Below are positions 50,397-57,414 of a stretch of DNA of 64,000 nucleotides, piece by piece. Each line of letters starts with the position of its first letter. Position 1 is the first letter of the stretch. The notes under the pieces were generated by a model. That model saw only the letters and a list, made by a program, of their open reading frames with translations. It was not told the origin of the DNA and did not search any database. The stretch spans positions 1-64,000 of the forward strand of contig NZ_JACJOO010000038.1 of the NCBI RefSeq assembly GCF_014695575.1. The letters are read 5' to 3'. The translations under genes were made by a program, and so were the position numbers. The DNA is from Leptolyngbya sp. FACHB-8 (GTDB taxonomy: Bacteria; Cyanobacteriota; Cyanobacteriia; Elainellales; Elainellaceae).

Positions 50397-51276
50397 AGCT
50401 GATAGAAATTAGGCGACCGCTCAATCGACAAACATGTAAGTCTCCATCGATATGTCGATCTAACCAATTCGAAATATCTACGATTACTTGAGGCATATCC
50501 AGGTCATTGTGTAAGTCGTGGTAAGCATCTGGGTATTCGCGATACTCTTTGTCTACAATGGCTAGTTTTTCGAAGAGTTCATGGCTGTTGGCCGGTGGTG
50601 TAACAATATCGTTTCCGCCATGGAGAACTAGGACGGGGATTTGTAGCTGAGCCAGGTTCGTATCGATCCACCGAATTGTTTTTAGAAACTCGGAAACCAG
50701 ACGAGCCGTGCCTCTGCGATGGCGAAGAGGGTCCTGGGTGTAGGCGGTGATGACATTTGGGTCACGGGAGCCTGCATTTTGAGGAATACCCGTGTCGAGA
50801 GAGAAGCGGGGGTAGACCCAGGAGAGGATTTGCCCGGCAGCTAAGCGCCACGCTGGGACGCCAGAGGGGTTAAGGGATGGGGCCATGAGAATGAGGCCGG
50901 ATAGGGCCTGGCGATCGCGCAGGGCTACGTCGAGCAGAATGATGGCTCCCAGGCTGTGGCCCAATGCGAAGCAAGGGATATCGGGGTGTTGATCTGCCAT
51001 TAATTGCTGAAAGCGATCGATGTCGCCCCGGAATTCTGACCAGTGGTTAATATAGGCGCGTTGACCGGGCGATCGCCCGTGACCCCGTAAATCGAGGTTA
51101 TAGGCGGCGTACCCCTGGGATGCTAAGTTTTCTGCTATGCCTTGAAACCATCCGCTGTGGCTGCCGAGGCCGTGGATGATGCCAATCGTAGCTTTGGGGG
51201 TGGTTGAGGGCTGCCAGCTTTGGTAATAAAGGTCAATTCCGTTTGTGCCCTTGAAGGTTCCTTCGGAGTGCGGCAT
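50395..51276 (-). CDS. Alpha/beta hydrolase, monoacylglycerol lipase/lysophospholipase type
   Basis: A 293-aa serine hydrolase. Motifs in order: oxyanion region IHGLGSHSG, LRGHGRSPGQR, nucleophile elbow GHSLG, the acid in LHGGNDIVTP and the histidine in DAYHDLHND. This set is typical of monoglyceride lipase and lysophospholipase. Start placed at the ATG at 51276, after AGGAAAC; the open frame continues 62 codons upstream, but that part is low-complexity and includes a hairpin at 51297-51336. Release of fatty acids from glycerolipids would supply the adjacent acyl-CoA synthetase, an inference from location only. Confidence 0.85.
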   Translation of the reverse strand: MPHSEGTFKGTNGIDLYYQSWQPSTTPKATIGIIHGLGSHSGWFQGIAENLASQGYAAYNLDLRGHGRSPGQRAYINHWSEFRGDIDRFQQLMADQHPDIPCFALGHSLGAIILLDVALRDRQALSGLILMAPSLNPSGVPAWRLAAGQILSWVYPRFSLDTGIPQNAGSRDPNVITAYTQDPLRHRRGTARLVSEFLKTIRWIDTNLAQLQIPVLVLHGGNDIVTPPANSHELFEKLAIVDKEYREYPDAYHDLHNDLDMPQVIVDISNWLDRHIDGDLHVCRLSGRLISIS

Positions 51277-51296
51277 GGTTTTGTTTCCTGAATAAG

Positions 51297-51336
51297 GCGG
51301 TTGTTTTTGGGTGGAAAGCACACGAGAAAAACAACT
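51297..51336. repeat. Hairpin in the hydrolase leader
   Basis: CGGTTGTTTTTGGGTG pairs with CACACGAGAAAAACAAC (mismatches) about 20 bases before the chosen hydrolase start. It supports the shorter start. Confidence 0.5.
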
Positions 51337-51620
51337 TTGAGTTTTAGAGAAAGCTGTGGGTTGATTGAAAATCGTGATGGATGTTAAGGGTTGCTGCTTG
51401 GGGGTGCGTCGCCCCTCCCCCCACTGAGGGGCGGTTGCCCGTTCCCCAGACCTCCTTGGCAAAAGGAGTTTTGGATGGGAGGCGTTAGGCCACTTCGCAT
51501 CTGTGGGGTTTTTGATCCGGCTTGGGTGGGGTATTTATGAGGGAATGATTGGAGTATGTAGTGTTGGGGGCTGTTGGGCTCTGCATGATGAATTGGGGTT
51601 GGAGACGTTTTTTAGGCAGC

Positions 51621-53270
51621 TTATGAAGGGGGGGAATTGGGTGCTGTGGTTATGGCTGTTAATGTTTCGTTAAGTTCTTGGAGGAGCGTCTGAAGTTGAG
51701 AGCTGGAGCGATCGCTGATTAATGATAGCCCTAGAGGGGGTTGGCTAAGGGCAGCGGCGAAGGTGGCGCTAAGGGTGGGGGTAAGTGGGACGCCAGAATG
51801 TAGGTGTTGGTTGAAGAAGGCGAGGCTGAGAACGTTGGTGTAGGTGTCAAAGGGGGTTGGCTCCTGCGTGGTGGCAAGGGGTAGGGTGGGGGGCAATAGT
51901 TTGATGTGTAATTCTAACTGTTGAACGAGGCGTTGTAGGTCGCGTAGGTGCGATTTTCCTTGCATGAGGGCAAGGTAGCGGTGAGGAGCCGTGAGCCATT
52001 GAAATAGGCGGGCTTGTTCTAGTACAAGGGGAGTGACGGCATCATGGCTTCCGGCGATAAATAGTACGGGGATTTGAATATGGGCCATGCCTTCTGCGCC
52101 AAACATCTCACTACCCAGAGGTTCCATGGCCAGGATGGCTTGGACACGCGGATCTCGCAGGTTATAGATATGGCGAGGTAAACGGAGGGCCTGACATTGC
52201 AGTAACAGTGAGGGGTTATGGGGATGGCGGACGTGAATATGACAGGTGTTTTCCAGAGCTTCAAAGTGTAGCTCGGCACCAGCCAGGGCAAAGGTGGTAT
52301 AGGCTCCGAAGGAGTAACCTAGAACACCTACAGATGTGAGGTTCAAGCGATCGCCAAACTGGCTCTTGTTCCGCTGTTCTAGCTCATCAAGAAGGGCACT
52401 GATATCGTGGGGTCGATGAATAAACTCGGCTTGTTCAAAGACTTCGGGCGATCGCCCCGCTAACATCTCCCGTGCATACACGCTGTCGCTACCTGGATGT
52501 TGGGGGGCGGCAACAAAATAACCATGAGATGCGAGATGGTGGGCATATTCCGCGAGGTCTTCTGGGTTGGAGGCTAACCCATGGGATTGAATGACAACGG
52601 GAATCGAGGAATTGTCGCAATCTTGCGGTTGATAACAGATAACCCGCATCGTTCCTCGTGACCCCCGCTCGACTACCAGATCGTAGGCTTGCACTGCCCA
52701 GGGGCCGGGTTGCTGAAGCGCGGACAGTACGCTGGCATCAACTACCGCGTCGAGAATGGCTTCGGCTTCGGCTAGTTCTCCGATGGTGGCGATCGCCTTT
52801 TCAGTTACTTCTAGAAGTAATCTCACTCGGTTGGTGGTCATTAAAAGGTGATCGACGTTCACCTGCAATGCGTTTGGACCATACCGCAAAATGCTCAATA
52901 GGGAGAGGCCATCGGGGTCGGCAGCTAGCTGGAGTAGCACCTCTGCGATCGCATCATCCGATAAGTGAAAGAAGGGGGCGAGCCATTGCAGTAGATAACC
53001 ACCCAGGCCTGTTTGCAGGAAATACTGAAGTTGCTTTGGGTTGAGTTCCACGCGCGATCGCAAAATTCGACGGCAACTCGACAGATATTGGGGGTCGCTT
53101 TTACCAAAGTAAACTTGACAAACCTGATTCGCGACGTAGGGTAATTTTTTAGAGTCGAAGAATTCTTGCGATCGCCGTAATGCCCTCAGAATCAAAACTT
53201 TAAGGCGATTAAATGCAGCTTCACGAAAACTAGAAGATGGAGAATCGGGCGGAGAGTCAACGTAACCCAT
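51621..53270 (-). CDS. DUF1400-type alpha/beta hydrolase
   Basis: A 549-aa cyanobacterial esterase- or PAF-acetylhydrolase-like protein. The N-terminal 140 residues carry a DUF1400-like helical segment (LSLLSILRYGPNALQVN near 133-149). The hydrolase domain (about 205-460) has VIQSHGLASNPED, the nucleophile elbow LGYSFGAYT (about 314-322), the acid in IAGSHDAVTP and a histidine in GKSHLRDL. Usually these proteins have a signal peptide; none is obvious here, so it may be cytoplasmic. It is on the same strand as the next hydrolase but 344 bases upstream. Confidence 0.85.
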   Translation of the reverse strand: MGYVDSPPDSPSSSFREAAFNRLKVLILRALRRSQEFFDSKKLPYVANQVCQVYFGKSDPQYLSSCRRILRSRVELNPKQLQYFLQTGLGGYLLQWLAPFFHLSDDAIAEVLLQLAADPDGLSLLSILRYGPNALQVNVDHLLMTTNRVRLLLEVTEKAIATIGELAEAEAILDAVVDASVLSALQQPGPWAVQAYDLVVERGSRGTMRVICYQPQDCDNSSIPVVIQSHGLASNPEDLAEYAHHLASHGYFVAAPQHPGSDSVYAREMLAGRSPEVFEQAEFIHRPHDISALLDELEQRNKSQFGDRLNLTSVGVLGYSFGAYTTFALAGAELHFEALENTCHIHVRHPHNPSLLLQCQALRLPRHIYNLRDPRVQAILAMEPLGSEMFGAEGMAHIQIPVLFIAGSHDAVTPLVLEQARLFQWLTAPHRYLALMQGKSHLRDLQRLVQQLELHIKLLPPTLPLATTQEPTPFDTYTNVLSLAFFNQHLHSGVPLTPTLSATFAAALSQPPLGLSLISDRSSSQLQTLLQELNETLTAITTAPNSPPS

Positions 53271-53386
53271 GGCACAACACCTTGCAGACCAGCATTGCCG
53301 TCCTGCCTCTCCTGATCTTGTTATAAACCACGCCTGGCCCGAATAGGGGCGTCGATATAATAAGCAACACTCTGAGCAATTAGGAT

Positions 53387-53443
53387 CTCTTTCAAAGTCA
53401 TTTTTTTGTATGTGGAGTGTACGAAAACATGACTTTGAAAGAG
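53387..53443. repeat. 15-bp inverted repeat with 27-base loop
   Basis: CTCTTTCAAAGTCAT (53387-53401) and ATGACTTTGAAAGAG (53429-53443) are exact complements. It is upstream of the DUF1400 gene. Confidence 0.75.
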
Positions 53444-53482
53444 AGTTGGGCGATCGCTATAAATTGCATCCACCAGCTTCAT

Positions 53483-53573
53483 CAGGACTTACGCAAGCCC
53501 GCTATATGTAGTGTATTTGTGTTGTAGGTGGGGTGCTTTGCACCCCACCTACAACACAAATGCGTAAGTCCTG
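53483..53573. repeat. Family C element with an insertion in the left arm
   Basis: CAGGACTTACGCA and TGCGTAAGTCCTG are the ends; the 22-bp inner hairpin is 53515-53536 with 53540-53561. The left arm carries about 19 extra bases (53496-53514, with GCTATATGTAG) absent from the copy at 24590-24660. Confidence 0.9.
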
Positions 53574-53750
53574 TTCATCATTCATGAGCCAAAACCCGGA
53601 TTTTGGTTTGGTAACTGGAATACGGGAGTAGACCTTTTAAAGCCTCCACCTGACCTAAACCCCCATACCTGTGAGTCCAGGCAGTCCTTCTAGGACTGTC
53701 TCGATTCCCTTTGTTTATTTCAGCTGCTTCCCTTACTAGAGGTGATTATT

Positions 53751-54710
53751 TTGACTGCACTCCTCCGCCATCTGAAACAACGCGGTCATCTTGACGGTCT
53801 TCATTTCAACGTTTGCTCGGTTGGTGCCCGTAAGGTGGCCGATGGAGATGACTTTGAGGCACAGGGATGGGGTATCTTTGCGCCTCATCTCACTGTCTAT
53901 GGATTTGATGCCGATGCCGACGCCTGTGATATAGCCAGCCTTGATTTTGCCACACGTCATTTAGATTGGCAGGAACACTATGTTCCGCTAGCTCTCAGTG
54001 ATACTGCTGCAAACAAGGCTCTGTATGTAACGCAGGACCCCATGTGCACATCTCTTTATCCTCCGAATGAACCCCTGCTGGCCCGCTTTGAGAAGTTGCC
54101 AGAGTTTATGAATCTGGACTTTGCCTTAGAAGTCGAGACGACCACTCTTGACGCTTTCTGCGAAGCCGAGCAAGTGCCATTCATCGACTTTCTTCAAATT
54201 GATGTGCAGGGTGCTGATTTGCATGTTTTACACGGTGCGCGTCAGCTTCTGTCTACCGTTCTGATGATTCAGATTGAGGTGGAATTTGCTCCACTCTATG
54301 AGAACCAACCTCTCTTTGCAGATATTGATACGTTTCTTCGGTTAGAAGGTTTTAGTCTGTTTGATTTGATCGGCACTCGCTGCAAACGCGCACACTCACC
54401 CATTTTTAACCGCAATCGTCCTGGCCAGTTGTTGTGGGGAGAAGCTTTCTACTTGCGTGACCCTCTGCTACTTTATCCACAGGAATCAAAGCTAAGCTCT
54501 GAGCGAACTTTAAAGCTTGCCTGTATTGCTTTTTTATCTGGATTTTTAGACTTTGCTTTCGAGTTGCTGGAACATCTGACCCTGACGGTAGGGCAAAGCG
54601 ATCCGCGTTACAATTTCACCGCAGCGATCGAAGATTTTCTGCTGGAGTTGAATATGTCGAATGATGCGATCGCCAATCTTCGACTCATGCAAAACCTCCG
54701 TTCTGCTTAA
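53751..54710 (+). CDS. FkbM family methyltransferase-like protein
   Basis: A 319-aa SAM-dependent methyltransferase-type protein. The Rossmann core includes NVCSVGARKVADG, VYGFDADADACD (motif I acidic end), the FLQIDVQGADLHVLHGA region diagnostic for FkbM, and IQIEVEFAPLYE. About 70 residues after this form a helical tail. Start placed at TTG 53751 with AGAGGTGA just upstream; a GTG at 53742 is the alternative. FkbM proteins often methylate sugars or polyketides in glycan clusters, but no such genes flank it. Confidence 0.85.
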   Translation: MTALLRHLKQRGHLDGLHFNVCSVGARKVADGDDFEAQGWGIFAPHLTVYGFDADADACDIASLDFATRHLDWQEHYVPLALSDTAANKALYVTQDPMCTSLYPPNEPLLARFEKLPEFMNLDFALEVETTTLDAFCEAEQVPFIDFLQIDVQGADLHVLHGARQLLSTVLMIQIEVEFAPLYENQPLFADIDTFLRLEGFSLFDLIGTRCKRAHSPIFNRNRPGQLLWGEAFYLRDPLLLYPQESKLSSERTLKLACIAFLSGFLDFAFELLEHLTLTVGQSDPRYNFTAAIEDFLLELNMSNDAIANLRLMQNLRSA

Positions 54711-54742
54711 ACTAGACCTCCTGCATGAATCAGTTTTTGAGG

Positions 54743-54783
54743 GCGTGGGTCGTTGCGCGGCGAAACCGCGCAACGACCCACGC
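54743..54783. repeat. 18-bp perfect hairpin
   Basis: The stem 54743-54760 pairs with 54766-54783 (loop CGAAA), 33 bases after the FkbM gene. Probably its terminator. Confidence 0.8.
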
Positions 54784-54786
54784 AGG

Positions 54787-54829
54787 AAGGTCAGTGGTTT
54801 GTGTCCACTGCACACAAACCACTGACCTT
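54787..54829. repeat. 18-bp perfect hairpin
   Basis: The stem 54787-54804 pairs with 54812-54829, 5 bases before the end of the SDR gene on the opposite strand. Probably its terminator. Confidence 0.8.
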
Positions 54830-54834
54830 TCAAG

Positions 54835-55695
54835 TTAGGCGTTAACCACAACGCCACCGTTGGGATGGAGCACCTGTCCTGCCATGTAGGATGAGTCCTC
54901 GGAGGCAAGAAACACAAAGCTGGGAGCAACTTCCCGGGGCTGACCGGGGCGCTTCATCGGTACCTGTTGACCAAACTCGGAAACCTTATCCGGTGGGAAG
55001 GAGGCGGGGATGAAGGGTGTCCAGATGGGGCCAGGAGCAACGCCATTAACTCGGATGCCTTTTTCTAGCATAGGTTGGGCGAGCGATCGCGTAAAGGCCA
55101 GAATAGCTCCTTTGGTAGTGGAGTAGCTGAGCAGACTAGAGTTGCCCTTGTAAGCATTCACTGAAGTCGTGTTAATGATGGTGCTGCCGGGTTTGAGGTG
55201 GGGCAGAGCTGCTTTAGCAAAGTAGAACATCGCGAAGATGTTGGTGGCGAAGGTATCGCCCAGACGAGCCGGGTCGATGTCTTCGATGCTCTCTTCCATA
55301 TACTGGACAGCGGCGTTGTTCACCAGAATGTCGAGTTTGCCCAGTTCTCGTACGGTTTGCTCAACGGCTTCCTGACAGAACTTCTCGCCCCGAATATCAC
55401 CAGGGATGGTAATACAGCGACGTCCGTAAGCTTCAACGGCTTGCTTGGTAACTTGAGCATCTTCGTGCTCGTCGAGGTAAACAATGGCAATGTCGGCGCC
55501 TTCTTTAGCGTAGAAAACGGCAACGGATCGGCCAATGCCACTGTCGCCACCTGTAATCAGGGCAACTTTGCCTTGTAATTTACCGCTACCCCGATAATTG
55601 GGGTCATCGTATTCAGGGGCCGGATTCATTTCAGATTCCAAACCCGGCATGCGGTTTTGAGATTGAGGAGGAAGTTTGTCCGATGTAGCGGTCAT
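54835..55695 (-). CDS. Stress-type short-chain dehydrogenase/reductase
   Basis: A 286-aa SDR with an N-terminal extension, like glucose/ribitol dehydrogenase-type general stress proteins (YhdF, GspV group). Motifs: ITGGDSGIGRS (46-56), NNAAVQY (about 126-132), the serine of NTTSVNAY and catalytic YSTTKGA. The C-terminus HPNGGVVVNA is usual. Cofactor and substrate unknown; an Asp-like residue after strand two suggests NAD(H). It is followed upstream by the hemerythrin-like gene on the same strand, which fits a stress-response role. Confidence 0.9.
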   Translation of the reverse strand: MTATSDKLPPQSQNRMPGLESEMNPAPEYDDPNYRGSGKLQGKVALITGGDSGIGRSVAVFYAKEGADIAIVYLDEHEDAQVTKQAVEAYGRRCITIPGDIRGEKFCQEAVEQTVRELGKLDILVNNAAVQYMEESIEDIDPARLGDTFATNIFAMFYFAKAALPHLKPGSTIINTTSVNAYKGNSSLLSYSTTKGAILAFTRSLAQPMLEKGIRVNGVAPGPIWTPFIPASFPPDKVSEFGQQVPMKRPGQPREVAPSFVFLASEDSSYMAGQVLHPNGGVVVNA

Positions 55696-55742
55696 AATGT
55701 GAGCTCCTGTTAAATAGTGTTTTGAAGGTCTGCATGAAGGAG

Positions 55743-55775
55743 AGTGGTGTGGGACGCATTGCGTCCCACACCACT
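55743..55775. repeat. 15-bp perfect hairpin
   Basis: AGTGGTGTGGGACGC pairs with GCGTCCCACACCACT around ATT, between the hemerythrin-like gene and the SDR gene. Confidence 0.8.
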
Positions 55776-55808
55776 AAGCTATCTATCTAATCAGCAATTT
55801 CAGCGTAA

Positions 55809-56837
55809 TTAGACTTTGGGCTGAAGTTGCTTTTTGGCTTCCTTGAACTGGGTCGCCATTTGTTCACGCTGCTGTTCGCTCAGGTTGCGGCGAATTGCAG
55901 GGAACATGCCATTTTCTTCCTGGCTGGTGTGGTGGCTCACCATTTCCCGCAGCTGACGGATACCATCCTTGAAGCGAGAATCGTTGGGGCCAACGGCTTT
56001 GATCTGGTTCAACAGAGTTTCCATTTCGGCTTGCTCGTTGTACAGATCCTGGGTGTCGTTCTCACCATAGAAGGAGCGAACCATGGGATATACGGCCTGC
56101 TCTTCAGCTTTCGCGTGAACCAGCAGATCGGTGTACAGCTGATTGAACAACTCCAAGCAGCGAGCGCTGTCATTGGAGCCCTTGATTTCGTTCATCAAGG
56201 TCTTGGCTTTCTGGTGATCCATGAAGATGACATGGGTGATGTCCATGTCAGACTTGTCGGAGGACTGAGTTACAGCACTACCAACAACGCCGGTCATAGC
56301 AGCCAGAGCATCCTGAACGCGGCCCCACAGGCTTTGATCAGGCTCTTGACCTGTCAGTTCGCGGGTACCTACGTACTCCATTACGCCTTTCAGTTGTTCC
56401 TGGTGGGCGCGGTTTTCGAAGTTAACGGTGTTGAGAGGGGCGATCGCCTGCTCAACATCTGCCCCAACTAACTGAGCAGCCTTATGAATGACAATACCCG
56501 TCATACACTGGCCGTGCTTCAGCAGTTCATGCTGAGTCACTTTGGCATACAGGCTTATATCAGAACCCTGCATTTGCTTCTGGGTTTGATCGATCAGTTG
56601 CTGAACTTCGCGCTTAGGGTCAGACTGAATACCATATTGGGTAATAACGGTTTCGATAATGCCCTTGTTCTTCTGGTCATCTTCCAGCATGTCCTGGAGA
56701 CGCTCACGAAGATGGCTTTCCTGGATCTCACTCAAGAGCCGCTGTTCGTTTGCGATGAGAAGATTTTGAACGGCTAGCATATCCGCCAATTTTTCGGCGA
56801 TCGCAGCACGCTTTTGATCTGTAAGAGTTGCAGTCAT
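55809..56837 (-). CDS. Hemerythrin-domain protein
   Basis: A 342-aa protein. The N-terminal half (1-180) is helical with ferritin/DUF892-like spacing (LADMLAVQNLLIANEQ). The C-terminal half (about 200-320) is a hemerythrin HHE domain with MDHQKAK, LVHAKAEEQAVYPMV and VSHHTSQEENGMFPAI supplying the His and Glu ligands of a di-iron site. It probably senses or binds oxygen, NO or iron. Start at the ATG at 56837 behind GGAGA. Single gene or cotranscribed with the SDR gene downstream. Confidence 0.88.
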   Translation of the reverse strand: MTATLTDQKRAAIAEKLADMLAVQNLLIANEQRLLSEIQESHLRERLQDMLEDDQKNKGIIETVITQYGIQSDPKREVQQLIDQTQKQMQGSDISLYAKVTQHELLKHGQCMTGIVIHKAAQLVGADVEQAIAPLNTVNFENRAHQEQLKGVMEYVGTRELTGQEPDQSLWGRVQDALAAMTGVVGSAVTQSSDKSDMDITHVIFMDHQKAKTLMNEIKGSNDSARCLELFNQLYTDLLVHAKAEEQAVYPMVRSFYGENDTQDLYNEQAEMETLLNQIKAVGPNDSRFKDGIRQLREMVSHHTSQEENGMFPAIRRNLSEQQREQMATQFKEAKKQLQPKV

Positions 56838-57272
56838 GGTGTTCTCCAACTTCGGTATGAGAAATTATCACTAAGCTTTTTGTGAGGGCTTTCGTGCCCA
56901 ATACAAACTAACGTTTGCGATTGATGAAAATTATCTACCCGTAGTTGAAGATTTTTAAGGGAAAGTTCCCTCAAAGCGCTAAATTTTTATCAATGGGTCT
57001 AATGGAATACTTCAAAGGTTAGATAACGAAGTCAGTAAACAGAGCGAATGGTTTAATACATCAACTCAGCAAGCTCTTGTATATAAATTTAATACTATCA
57101 TATGTAATAGTGCGGTGTATTATGCCACGCCACTACATATTATGGTTCTTCAACTGAGTTTGATATTATTTCACGGTTTCTGAAGGCTAGATGATTGAAT
57201 TCATATGCAGCTCTGGATATGTGTTTTGGCGGGCTGATGCATAATTCTAATCATCATACTTTTTGATCTTAA

Positions 57273-57334
57273 TTCGGGTTAATGGCTTTTTCGAAGAGCT
57301 GCAAAGCACTCTTCGAAAAAGCCATTAACCCGAA
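57273..57334. repeat. Family A-related single hairpin
   Basis: A 26-bp perfect stem (57273-57298 with 57309-57334) contains TTCGGGTTAATGGCTTTTTC, the left end of family A, but here both arms are symmetrical and there is no second hairpin. It lies in the 56838-57414 gap; the remaining AT-rich sequence shows no gene. Confidence 0.8.
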
Positions 57335-57350
57335 CTCAAGTTTTTACTGC

Positions 57351-57404
57351 CGTACAGTGAAAGCCCATTTGCCACTTGGAGACGAAATGGGCTTTCACTG
57401 TACG
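57351..57404. terminator. 20-bp hairpin after the PKD/LamG gene
   Basis: CGTACAGTGAAAGCCCATTT (57351-57370) pairs perfectly with 57385-57404, 10 bases from the end of the minus-strand gene. Probably its terminator. Confidence 0.75.
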
Positions 57405-57414
57405 ATTCGACAAA

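Noticed and set aside
55827-56471. 214-codon ORF opposite the hemerythrin-like gene
   Set aside because: Hydrophobic antisense translation of a well-supported gene.
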